A stretch of 7,490 nt of DNA from Marinovum sp. GTDB lineage: Bacteria > Pseudomonadota > Alphaproteobacteria > Rhodobacterales > Rhodobacteraceae. Location: the NCBI GenBank assembly GCA_002684375.1, contig NYVC01000058.1, positions 6,562 to 14,051 of the forward strand. The letters run 5' to 3'. Below the pieces are notes generated by a model, which saw only the letters and a program-made list of their open reading frames with translations, did not search any database and was not told where the DNA came from. A program made the position numbers and the translations under genes. Below, piece after piece: positions 1 to 6,358 of this stretch. Position 1 is the first letter of the stretch, and each line of letters begins with the position of its first letter.

Positions 1-2349
1 AAACGCCTACCCAGTCTCGCACCGACCCCCTGGGAGCCAAACGCCTCTAACATGCGAACCGCCGTGCAGAGGTTGGACGATCAGCCCTTTGATAGCTTAT
101 GGCTGTCTGACGGGTTGGCCCAGTCCGGCCGCGCCGCTCTTTTATCCACGCTGCAAAACCGCGGAGACGTCGAGGTCATAGAAACCGGACAACCCCTGTT
201 TGCGCTGGAGCCGCCTCAGTTGAGCGACGGCATCATAACGCTCTATGCGATACGCTTGCCCAACAGAATGGATCAAAGCGTGACCATTAGGGCCCATGGC
301 ACCGATCCAAACGGTCGATCACAGATTATCAGTACCGTCACCGCAGAATTTACAGAGGGCGCAACGCGCATTCCCGTTCAGATCAGCTTGCCCGCAGAAT
401 TGCGCGAGCGGGTCAGCCTGTTTGACATCGGCGGGCAAACGTCAGCTGCTGCGGTCAGCTTGACCGGCAACAGCCTGTTGCGACGCGAGGTGGCGCTGAT
501 CTCGGAAGGGGCCGACCGCGAGGGCTTGGAGCTGCTTTCGCCCCTGCACTTCATCGCAAAAGCCTATGCACCAAGCGCGGAATTGCTGTCTGGTGACTTG
601 ACAACATTGCTGCCCGCCAATCCAGACTTAGTCGTATTGGCCGATATCGCAAAGCTGTCAAAGACCGAAGAAACCGCTCTGGGCCAATGGGTGGCCGAGG
701 GCGGCCTTTTGCTGCGCTTTGCCGGACCGCGGCTGGCCGCCAGCGATCTCAGTCGCAGCGCCGAGCATCCACTGATGCCCGTACGCCTGCGCGCCGGTGG
801 CCGAACCGTAGGTGGCGCTATGAGTTGGGGGGCACCGAAGTCTTTGGCGGCATTTTCACCGAACTCCCCCTTTTTTGGGCTTGAGATTCCCGACGATGTG
901 CGCGTCTCGGCGCAGGTATTGGCACAACCCGACCCGTCTTTGTCACAGCGCGTGATCGCAATGCTTGCCGACGGCACGCCATTGGTCACCCGCAAACAAT
1001 CGGGCAAAGGCCAGATCGTTCTGTTTCATGTCACCGCTAATGCCGAATGGTCCAGTCTGCCACTGTCGGGATTGTTTGTGCAAATGCTCGAGCGGCTATC
1101 ACAATCCGTGGCTGGCAGTCAGCCCGATACGGCAAGCCTGCAGGGCACAATATGGCAGCCCAGCCAGATGCTCAGCGCACAGGGCCAGCTTGAGCCCGCC
1201 ACACGACTGGCCGGTATCGCCGCCGAAAAATTGTTCGACGCCCCGCTCTCTGCAGAGATACGGCCCGGCCTTTATACCCACGCCAAAGAACAGGTTGCGC
1301 GCAATGTGATTGCAACAGACAGCCGCTTTCTGCCCGCCGTATGGCCCAATGGCACCAATCTGCGCGGCCTTAGCGACCGATCCGAAAGACCCCTTGGCGG
1401 ATGGTGCCTGATGCTGTCCCTGCTGATCCTGCTTGTCGATGTTTTGGCTACATTGTCCCTGAGCGGAAGGTTGGTATCAACTGCAGCCGTGCTCTGTCTT
1501 TTGGCAACCCTGTCAAATATCAGACCAGCCAGTGCGCAGGATGATACGGCGACCCACGAGCAAACAAGGGACGGACTGGAAGGTGCAGTTGTGTCAGAAA
1601 AGGCCTGGCAGGCCAGTTCCCAGCTGACGCTGGCGTATGTTGTAACTGGCAATCGTCAGGTTGACTCAATCTCCAAGGCTGGTCTCGATGGACTTTCACA
1701 AACGCTTTTTGCCCGCACATCCGTGGAACCGGCAGCGCCTGTTGGTCTGGATCTTGAACGCGACACACTGACGTTTTATCCGCTGCTCTACTGGCCAATG
1801 ACCGCCGATCAGCCGACGCCATCCTCAAAGGCTTACCGCAAAATAAACGGCTTTCTAAAGTCTGGCGGAATGATCGTGTTTGACACCCGAGACGGCGATA
1901 TAGCAGGGTTTGGCACCAGCAGTCCCAATGCCCTTAAATTGCAAAAAATTACCTATGGGATTGATATACCAGCTCTTGAGCCGATGCCTCAAGACCATGT
2001 TCTGACCCGGGCCTTCTATCTGCTACAGGATTTCCCCGGCCGGTACACCCAGCCGGACATCTGGTTAGAGGCCGCCCCACAGGCAATAGAAAAAGCTGAA
2101 GGCATGCCGTTTCGCAACCTGAATGACGGGGTCAGCCCGGTCGTTATAGGTGCCAATGATTGGGCGGCCGCTTGGGCAGTGGATGCACAAGGCAGACAGA
2201 TGTTTCCGATTGGCCGCAACGCAAGCCAGAGCCGGCAACGCGAATTGGCCTATCGATTTGGCGTCAATCTGGTGATGCATGTCTTAACAGGTAATTATAA
2301 ATCCGACCAAGTGCATGTGCCGGCCCTGCTTGATCGGTTGGGACAATGA
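1..2349 (+). CDS. DUF4159-domain inner-membrane protein, 5' end outside window
   Basis: The frame has no stop from base 1, and 17 codons precede the ATG at 52, so that ATG is internal and the N-terminus is missing. Numbering from that ATG, residues 15-50 (SLWLSDG and following) and about 190-350 look like the middle part of alphaproteobacterial DUF4159 proteins, including a GATase-like segment (LVVLADIAKL, AEGGLLLRFAG). Two hydrophobic segments follow at about 450-470 and 474-489, then an ASA-Q junction near 493-496. Residues about 520-750 match the DUF4159 domain (LAYVVTGN, LTFYPLLYWPM, FLKSGGMIVFDTRDGD, HVLTRAFYLL). Full-length relatives, as I recall, have an N-terminal BatA-type membrane region and are encoded after moxR and DUF58 genes. 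The only two cysteines (452, 482) lie in membrane segments. The stop overlaps the next gene by ATGA, indicating translational coupling. The cellular role is unknown; a part in MoxR-linked envelope protein assembly is inferred from family context. Family call is firm, function is not. Confidence 0.9.
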   Translation, partial: KRLPSLAPTPWEPNASNMRTAVQRLDDQPFDSLWLSDGLAQSGRAALLSTLQNRGDVEVIETGQPLFALEPPQLSDGIITLYAIRLPNRMDQSVTIRAHGTDPNGRSQIISTVTAEFTEGATRIPVQISLPAELRERVSLFDIGGQTSAAAVSLTGNSLLRREVALISEGADREGLELLSPLHFIAKAYAPSAELLSGDLTTLLPANPDLVVLADIAKLSKTEETALGQWVAEGGLLLRFAGPRLAASDLSRSAEHPLMPVRLRAGGRTVGGAMSWGAPKSLAAFSPNSPFFGLEIPDDVRVSAQVLAQPDPSLSQRVIAMLADGTPLVTRKQSGKGQIVLFHVTANAEWSSLPLSGLFVQMLERLSQSVAGSQPDTASLQGTIWQPSQMLSAQGQLEPATRLAGIAAEKLFDAPLSAEIRPGLYTHAKEQVARNVIATDSRFLPAVWPNGTNLRGLSDRSERPLGGWCLMLSLLILLVDVLATLSLSGRLVSTAAVLCLLATLSNIRPASAQDDTATHEQTRDGLEGAVVSEKAWQASSQLTLAYVVTGNRQVDSISKAGLDGLSQTLFARTSVEPAAPVGLDLERDTLTFYPLLYWPMTADQPTPSSKAYRKINGFLKSGGMIVFDTRDGDIAGFGTSSPNALKLQKITYGIDIPALEPMPQDHVLTRAFYLLQDFPGRYTQPDIWLEAAPQAIEKAEGMPFRNLNDGVSPVVIGANDWAAAWAVDAQGRQMFPIGRNASQSRQRELAYRFGVNLVMHVLTGNYKSDQVHVPALLDRLGQ

Positions 2350-4391
2350 CCGAAAGCGTGATCTTTTCACCGTTATTGCCGCTGCCGGTTATTGGATTGG
2401 CCGCTCTGGTTGTGGTCCTGTTCACGGCTATCGCACTCATGCGTGGTCTGAGTGGCTGGGCGCCGCGCGGGCTTGGAGCGCTGCTGGTGGTTGGCGCATT
2501 GGTACAGCCGATGTATCAAAGTGAAGATCGAACCCCGCTTAAAGACATTGTTGTTTTGCTAATCGATCAAAGTGCGAGCCAGACGCTCTTGGATCGCGCG
2601 CGCATAACAGAAAACCGCACGGCCGAGATTGAGGCAGCTCTGGCGGCCCGGCCTAACACCCAAGTCCACCGGATTGAGGTGAACGACGGCCCGGATGATA
2701 CGGGCAGTCTGTTAATGACCGCCCTTTCTGAGCAATTGTCCAAATTGCCCAGCGAACGCATCGCTGGGATTATTCTACTATCAGACGGTCTCCTGCATGA
2801 CCTTGAATTGGCGCCGGAGTTGCCAGCGCCACTGCATCTGATGCTCAGTGGCAAAAAAAGTGACTGGGACCGCCGGGTGACTGTAAAGAATGCCCCCGCC
2901 TTTGCAATTCTGGACGAAGAAATCACCCTGACGCTGCGGATCGAAGACAGCGGTGCCGCACCGGCAACTCCGGTGATTGTCCCGCTGATCATTTCGGTGG
3001 ATGGCGGTCCCCCGCAAAGCTATCAAGTGCCGCTTAACCAAGATCTGAGCCTGCCGATAACGCTGCCGCATGCAGGCAGAAATATCATCCAGTTTGAGAC
3101 CCCCAAAGTCGCCGGCGAGTTGACAGACCGAAACAACAGCGCATTGGTTCAGATCAATGGGGTGCGTGATCGCTTGCGGGTGCTGCTGGTTTCTGGCCAA
3201 CCCCACGCAGGCGGCCGAATTTGGCGGAACCTTTTGAAATCGGACAGTGCCGTCGATCTGGTGCATTTCACAATCCTGCGGTCACCTAACAAACAAGATG
3301 GCGTGCCGGTGGACGAGCTGTCACTTATTCCGTTTCCAACAAGAGAATTGTTCATGGAAAAGATCCATGATTTCGACTTGATTATCTTTGATCGGTATAA
3401 ACGCAGAGGCATCTTACCCGCACTTTATCTCGATAATGTCGTGGATTACGTACGAAACGGTGGTGCAGTTCTGGTCGCTGCGGGTCCAGATTTTGCCAGC
3501 GCCAATAGTCTGTACCGCTCACCACTCAGCAACATCCTTCCCGCCGAACCCACGGCCCGCGTGATCACAAAACCGCTTCGCCCCAAATTAACTGCGGTGG
3601 GGCAAAAGCATCCGGTAACCGCCAATCTTTCCAGCGATAAGACCGAGTGGGGGCGGTGGCTGCGACAGATAGAAGTTACCCAAAAGTCGGGGCACATTCT
3701 AATGTCAGGGGCGGATGAACGACCACTTTTGATCCTTGACCGCCAGGGCGAGGGTCGCGTGGCGCTGTTGGCTTCAGATCACGCTTGGCTTTGGCACCGC
3801 GGTTTTGAAGGTGGTGGCCCACAGCGCGAACTGCTGCGGCGGCTGGCGCATTGGATGATGAAAGAGCCCGATTTGGAGGAAGAAACGCTTACTGCCCGTG
3901 CTTATGGCGATGGCTTGAAAATTATCCGACAAAGCTTGCAAGACAATATCGCGCCCGTGACCGTGACCTCACCCAGTGGCAACAAGAGCCTGCTAAATTT
4001 GAAACAGACCGCACCGGGGCGGTTTGAAGCTGATTTGCAAACGGACGAATTAGGTCTCTATCGTCTGATAGGGGACGGGCAATCAAGTGTGGTCGGGCTT
4101 GGCCCCACAGCCCCCCGGGAATTTGAACATACCATTGCGACGGCAGAACTATTAAAACCGCTGATCACATCCACTGGCGGCGGTGTAATCCGAATGACTG
4201 CAGCCCTGCCCGGGCTTAGAGATGTGCGCCCCGGCCGCAAAGCGGCGGGTCGAGGGTGGATTGGCCTAACGCCGCGCAAAGCCTTTGAGACCCGAGATAT
4301 CACCCAGCTGGCGCTATTGCCGCCCTGGTTGGTTTTACTTTTGATCGCGGGGCTGATTACGGCCGGCTGGCTCAGAGAGGGCCGACGGTGA
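2346..4391 (+). CDS. Membrane protein with VWA-like and GATase-like domains, partner of DUF4159 protein
   Basis: A 681-residue protein starting at an ATG that overlaps the upstream stop (ATGA). Hydrophobic segments lie at about 14-32, 42-55 and 656-674. Arginines in the short loop (33, 41) and at the C-terminus suggest both are cytoplasmic, which would place residues 56-655 in the periplasm. Residues 68-165 resemble a von Willebrand A domain: IVVLLIDQSAS gives a DxSxS metal-site motif (D74, S76, S78), and IILLSDG contributes D147. Residues 277-400 and 450-505 resemble a class I glutamine amidotransferase fold (LRVLLVSGQPH, DLIIFDRY, VRNGGAVLVAAGPDF, GRVALLASDHAWLW). The protein contains no cysteine, so it cannot use the usual catalytic cysteine. 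It is probably a structural or scaffold partner of the upstream protein in a MoxR-type operon; that role is inferred. Databases would probably call it a hypothetical or glutamine amidotransferase-like protein. No strong Shine-Dalgarno is visible, fitting coupled translation. Confidence 0.87.
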   Translation: MTESVIFSPLLPLPVIGLAALVVVLFTAIALMRGLSGWAPRGLGALLVVGALVQPMYQSEDRTPLKDIVVLLIDQSASQTLLDRARITENRTAEIEAALAARPNTQVHRIEVNDGPDDTGSLLMTALSEQLSKLPSERIAGIILLSDGLLHDLELAPELPAPLHLMLSGKKSDWDRRVTVKNAPAFAILDEEITLTLRIEDSGAAPATPVIVPLIISVDGGPPQSYQVPLNQDLSLPITLPHAGRNIIQFETPKVAGELTDRNNSALVQINGVRDRLRVLLVSGQPHAGGRIWRNLLKSDSAVDLVHFTILRSPNKQDGVPVDELSLIPFPTRELFMEKIHDFDLIIFDRYKRRGILPALYLDNVVDYVRNGGAVLVAAGPDFASANSLYRSPLSNILPAEPTARVITKPLRPKLTAVGQKHPVTANLSSDKTEWGRWLRQIEVTQKSGHILMSGADERPLLILDRQGEGRVALLASDHAWLWHRGFEGGGPQRELLRRLAHWMMKEPDLEEETLTARAYGDGLKIIRQSLQDNIAPVTVTSPSGNKSLLNLKQTAPGRFEADLQTDELGLYRLIGDGQSSVVGLGPTAPREFEHTIATAELLKPLITSTGGGVIRMTAALPGLRDVRPGRKAAGRGWIGLTPRKAFETRDITQLALLPPWLVLLLIAGLITAGWLREGRR

Positions 4392-4395
4392 CCAT

Positions 4396-4414
4396 GCCAA
4401 GCCTCGCGTTTGGC
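4396..4414 (+). terminator. Hairpin after the membrane-protein operon, possible weak terminator
   Basis: GCCAAGC (4396-4402) pairs with GTTTGGC (4408-4414) in a 7-bp stem with one G-U pair and a 5-base loop. It starts 5 bases after the stop codon of the membrane-protein gene. Only three T follow, at 4418-4420, so termination may be partial and some read-through into the lacI-type gene is possible. Confidence 0.35.
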
Positions 4415-4473
4415 GGCTTTAACAGCGGCTCTTGCACCGACAGAATTGTTTGCGCTACTGTTACGAAGAAAAC

Positions 4474-4479
4474 GAAGGA
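4474..4479 (+). promoter_or_regulatory. Ribosome binding site setting the LacI-family start
   Basis: GAAGGA lies 9 bases before the ATG at 4489. It selects this ATG over the in-frame TTG at 4432, whose extra 19 residues are not like LacI-family N-termini. Confidence 0.75.
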
Positions 4480-4488
4480 CCCAGTACT

Positions 4489-5511
4489 ATGACCAGCGCG
4501 CCCCGCCACCCTTTGACGCTTCGCGATGTCTCTCAGGCATCGGGCGTGTCAGAAATGACCGTTAGCCGGGTCTTGCGCAATCGCGGTGATGTCAGTCAAA
4601 ACACCCGCGACAAAGTCCTTTTGGTAGCCAAACAGCTCGGTTATGTCCCCAATAAAATTGCCGGTGCATTGGCCAGTCAGCGCGTCAATCTGGTCGCAGT
4701 CATTATTCCATCTCTCAGCAATATGGTATTTCCCGAAGTGATGACCGGAATAAGCGAAGTCCTTGAAACTACGGATTTGCAACCAGTCGTGGGCGTGACC
4801 GACTATCTGCCTGAAAAAGAAGAACGGGTGCTATATGAAATGCTGTCATGGCGGCCCTCGGGGGTGATTATAGCCGGATTGGAACATTCCGAGACGTCGG
4901 CGATGATGTTAAAAGCCTCAGGTATTCCAGTGGTCGAAATCATGGATATTGATGGCAGCCCGGTGGATGCAATGGTCGGCATTTCACACCGTCGAGCCGG
5001 TCGGGAAATGGCGGTCTCTATTCTAAAAGCCGGCTACCGTAAAATTGGGTTTCTAGGCACTAAAATGCCTTTGGATCACCGGGCGCGCAAACGCTTTGAG
5101 GGCTTTACCGAAGCTTTGGCAAAAAGTGGTGTCGAGGTAACCGATCAAGAATTTTATTCTGGCGGCTCTGCCTTGGTCAAAGGCCGCGAAATGACCCAAG
5201 AATTGCTGCGGCGCAACCCTAACTTGGATTTCTTGTATTTCTCCAACGACCTGATCGGAGCCGGCGGCTTATTGTATCTGATTGAAAAAGGTATCAGCAT
5301 CCCAAATCAGATTGGGCTGGCTGGTTTCAACGGCGTTGAGTTGTTACAGGGCTTACCTCGCCAGTTGGCCACGATGGATGCCTGCCGCAGCGAAATTGGC
5401 CGCAAAGCCGCGGAAATGATCGTCCAGCAAGTCAACGATCCAAAAACATCATTCGAGAAAGTACACGAATTGGTGCCAAAGATCGACTTTGGCGACACGC
5501 TGAAACGCTGA
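4489..5511 (+). CDS. LacI-family transcriptional regulator, GntR (gluconate repressor)-like
   Basis: A 340-residue protein, the usual LacI-family length, taken from the ATG at 4489 because of the strong ribosome site upstream and because the helix-turn-helix then begins near residue 10. Residues 9-31 form the DNA-binding motif (LRDVSQASGVSEMTVSRVLRN), followed by GYVPN (51-55) and the hinge helix NKIAGALAS. Residues from about 68 onward form the two-lobed periplasmic-binding-protein-like effector domain (VAVIIPSLSN, MLSWRPSGVIIAG, GIPVVEIMD, GFLGTK, FLYFSNDLIGAGGL, GLAGFNG). Several of these stretches recall E. coli GntR, the gluconate-responsive repressor, so the ligand may be a sugar acid; this is inferred. 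No transporter or sugar-acid catabolic gene is adjacent in the window, so the targets are unknown. The gene is separated from the upstream operon by 97 bases containing a hairpin, suggesting its own promoter, but no convincing -35/-10 pair is visible. Confidence 0.93.
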   Translation: MTSAPRHPLTLRDVSQASGVSEMTVSRVLRNRGDVSQNTRDKVLLVAKQLGYVPNKIAGALASQRVNLVAVIIPSLSNMVFPEVMTGISEVLETTDLQPVVGVTDYLPEKEERVLYEMLSWRPSGVIIAGLEHSETSAMMLKASGIPVVEIMDIDGSPVDAMVGISHRRAGREMAVSILKAGYRKIGFLGTKMPLDHRARKRFEGFTEALAKSGVEVTDQEFYSGGSALVKGREMTQELLRRNPNLDFLYFSNDLIGAGGLLYLIEKGISIPNQIGLAGFNGVELLQGLPRQLATMDACRSEIGRKAAEMIVQQVNDPKTSFEKVHELVPKIDFGDTLKR

Positions 5512-5584
5512 TGGCCGCGCGGCCCCAATAACGCCCAATGGCCGCGATTTGGTCGCCCTTACAATATGCGCTGTCCTTGCACCA

Positions 5585-5612
5585 CGCACACCCCAGCGGT
5601 GGGCGGCTTTTT
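5585..5612 (+). terminator. Possible rho-independent terminator downstream of the LacI-family gene
   Basis: CGC-A-CACC (5585-5592) pairs with GGTG-G-GCG (5598-5605), a 3+4 bp stem with one A-G mismatch and a 5-base loop. Five T follow at 5608-5612. It lies about 75 bases after the regulator's stop. The stem is short, so confidence is modest. Confidence 0.35.
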
Positions 5613-5751
5613 GAAGTTGGCAATTGACTCCGATCAGCCCGCTTGCCACTTTTCAAAAATCCACCACCCAAAAGTCCCACATCAGCGGCAGGATTGAGGT
5701 TCACCGGTGTCAGACATTGCTTGAAGGCGGTCCACCCAGCGCCAGATTTTT

Positions 5752-5768
5752 CACAAGTAAAATTTGTG
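5752..5768. repeat. Short inverted repeat in AT-rich stretch
   Basis: CACAA (5752-5756) and TTGTG (5764-5768) form a perfect 5-base inverted repeat around 7 bases. It sits just before TTGACA (5773-5778). The dyad could be a regulator site, but no gene is clearly controlled by it. Confidence 0.2.
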
Positions 5769-6035
5769 TATTTTGACAGATTGGTAAACTGACACTGTCC
5801 CGGCGTGTGATCCATCAGACTTATGATGCCAATACGATAACAAACATCAAATGCATCCTGCTGATCTCAACCGTTGCAAACAAATTTCCAGACAGAGATG
5901 CAGGTGATAGCCAATTTTCAGCTGTCCAGCCTGACGCCGCGACAGAAATTCAGTGACCGAACGACGCACATAATGCTGTCGGGCTGCCCAGGACTGTATT
6001 CAATCAACCCCGCCCGCAGGGCATCAAACACACTT

Positions 6036-6092
6036 GTGACCCCAAAACTGCTCTGCACTGCATTATGCATCACAAATACGAATTGGGGTCAC
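6036..6092. repeat. 10-base inverted repeat, 37-base spacer
   Basis: GTGACCCCAA (6036-6045) is the exact reverse complement of TTGGGGTCAC (6083-6092). It could fold as a GC-rich stem with a long loop on either strand. No T-tract follows directly, so it is not a typical terminator. A 10-base match at this distance is expected only rarely in a spacer of this size. Confidence 0.4.
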
Positions 6093-6299
6093 CTATGCAC
6101 TTGGGTCGCCCTGACAATACCGCTCACGATTGGCGGAATAAACCTTGGTGAAACCCTGTACCACATGGTTGTCGTCGCAAACGATTGCGTCCTTTGACGC
6201 TGCCATGCTCTGATCTAATTCAGTAATAATCCCGCGATCTAAGGAAAGTTTTTCCAGCAAGACAAACTTGCCATTGGCGTGAAGAGTGTCTTGTGTCAT
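6093..6299 (-). pseudogene. Possible small hypothetical ORF or gene remnant
   Basis: An ATG-initiated 68-codon minus-strand frame (MTQDTLHANGKFVLLEKL...), divergent from the DUF1045 gene with 55 bases between starts. Its composition looks protein-like (FVLLEKLSLDRGIITELDQ), but I recognise no domain and see only a weak ribosome site. Just beyond its stop, another minus-strand frame reads FGVTSVFDALRAGLIEY, also protein-like, which would suit a frameshifted, decaying gene continuing toward 5900. It could equally be chance open frames. No function is offered. Confidence 0.2.
6194..6221 (+). promoter_or_regulatory. Weak promoter candidate upstream of DUF1045 gene
   Basis: TTGACG (6194-6199) matches a -35 box at five of six positions and is followed after 16 bases by TAATTC (6216-6221), a poor -10. 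It lies about 130 bases before the DUF1045 start. No Pho-box-like repeat of CTGTCAT with 11-base spacing is visible, although phosphonate genes are often PhoB-controlled. Confidence 0.22.
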
Positions 6300-6337
6300 T
6301 TGAAATCCACACCAGTTTACCGGGGGTGAGACTACGC

Positions 6338-6358
6338 ATGGAAAGACTGCTGCGATGA
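6338..6358 (+). CDS. Possible six-codon leader peptide (MERLLR) overlapping DUF1045 start
   Basis: An ATG at 6338 opens a six-codon frame ending in TGA at 6356-6358, which overlaps the DUF1045 ATG at 6355 as ATGA. GGGGGTGAG (6322-6330) lies 7 bases before it and is the best purine-rich ribosome-site-like stretch here, better placed for this ATG than for 6355. It could couple translation into the downstream gene. A frame this short is easily chance. Confidence 0.25.
   Translation: MERLLR

Larger units (their letters stand above)
5551..6119. repeat. 16-base direct repeat, one mismatch, 553 bp apart
   Basis: GGTCGCCCTTACAATA at 5551-5566 recurs as GGTCGCCCTGACAATA at 6104-6119. Both copies lie in the non-coding spacer. 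Read on the minus strand, each copy falls in an open frame as YC(K/Q)GD. Its origin is unknown: it could mark the ends of an inserted segment, two copies of a binding site, or chance. Confidence 0.45.
5512..6354. other. Long intergenic region without a convincing gene
   Basis: About 840 bases lie between the regulator stop and the DUF1045 start. Short open frames exist on both strands, but none has a recognisable domain, a good ribosome site and a believable length together. It contains a possible terminator (5585-5612), a CACCGGTG palindrome (5702-5709), an AT-rich stretch with an inverted repeat (5752-5768), a TTGACA without a matching -10 (5773), a 16-base direct repeat (5551-5566 and 6104-6119), a 10-base inverted repeat (6036-6045 and 6083-6092) and two opposite copies of GGTAAACTG (5783-5791 and 6313-6321). 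It may be a graveyard of a decayed gene or small mobile element; this is inference. Confidence 0.6.

Noticed and set aside
866..879. C5-T6-G3 run as a programmed frameshift site
   Set aside because: The reading frame continues normally through it with conserved-looking sequence on both sides, and the other frames close soon.
564..1007. Minus-strand 147-codon frame inside the DUF4159 gene
   Set aside because: It is a shadow frame opposite a clearly coding sequence and its translation shows no protein family.
5513..5524. GGCCGCGCGGCC palindrome right after the regulator stop as a terminator
   Set aside because: Only a 4-bp stem with a 4-base loop is possible, and no T-tract follows.
5773..5801. 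TTGACA as a promoter
   Set aside because: The base run 16-18 positions downstream (CTGTCCC) is nothing like a -10 box.
5432..5815. Minus-strand 127-codon open frame with CxxC and YCKGD
   Set aside because: It overlaps the 3' end of the regulator gene, has no domain I recognise and no good start; the CxxC pattern alone is not enough for a zinc-binding protein.
5874..6197. Plus-strand 107-codon open frame beginning with TTG
   Set aside because: No ribosome site, no recognisable domain, cysteine-rich and uneven composition; it lies over the repeats of the spacer.
6285..6300. TGTCTTG-TGTCATT as a Pho box
   Set aside because: The repeats are spaced by about 8 bases instead of 11 and match the PhoB consensus poorly.
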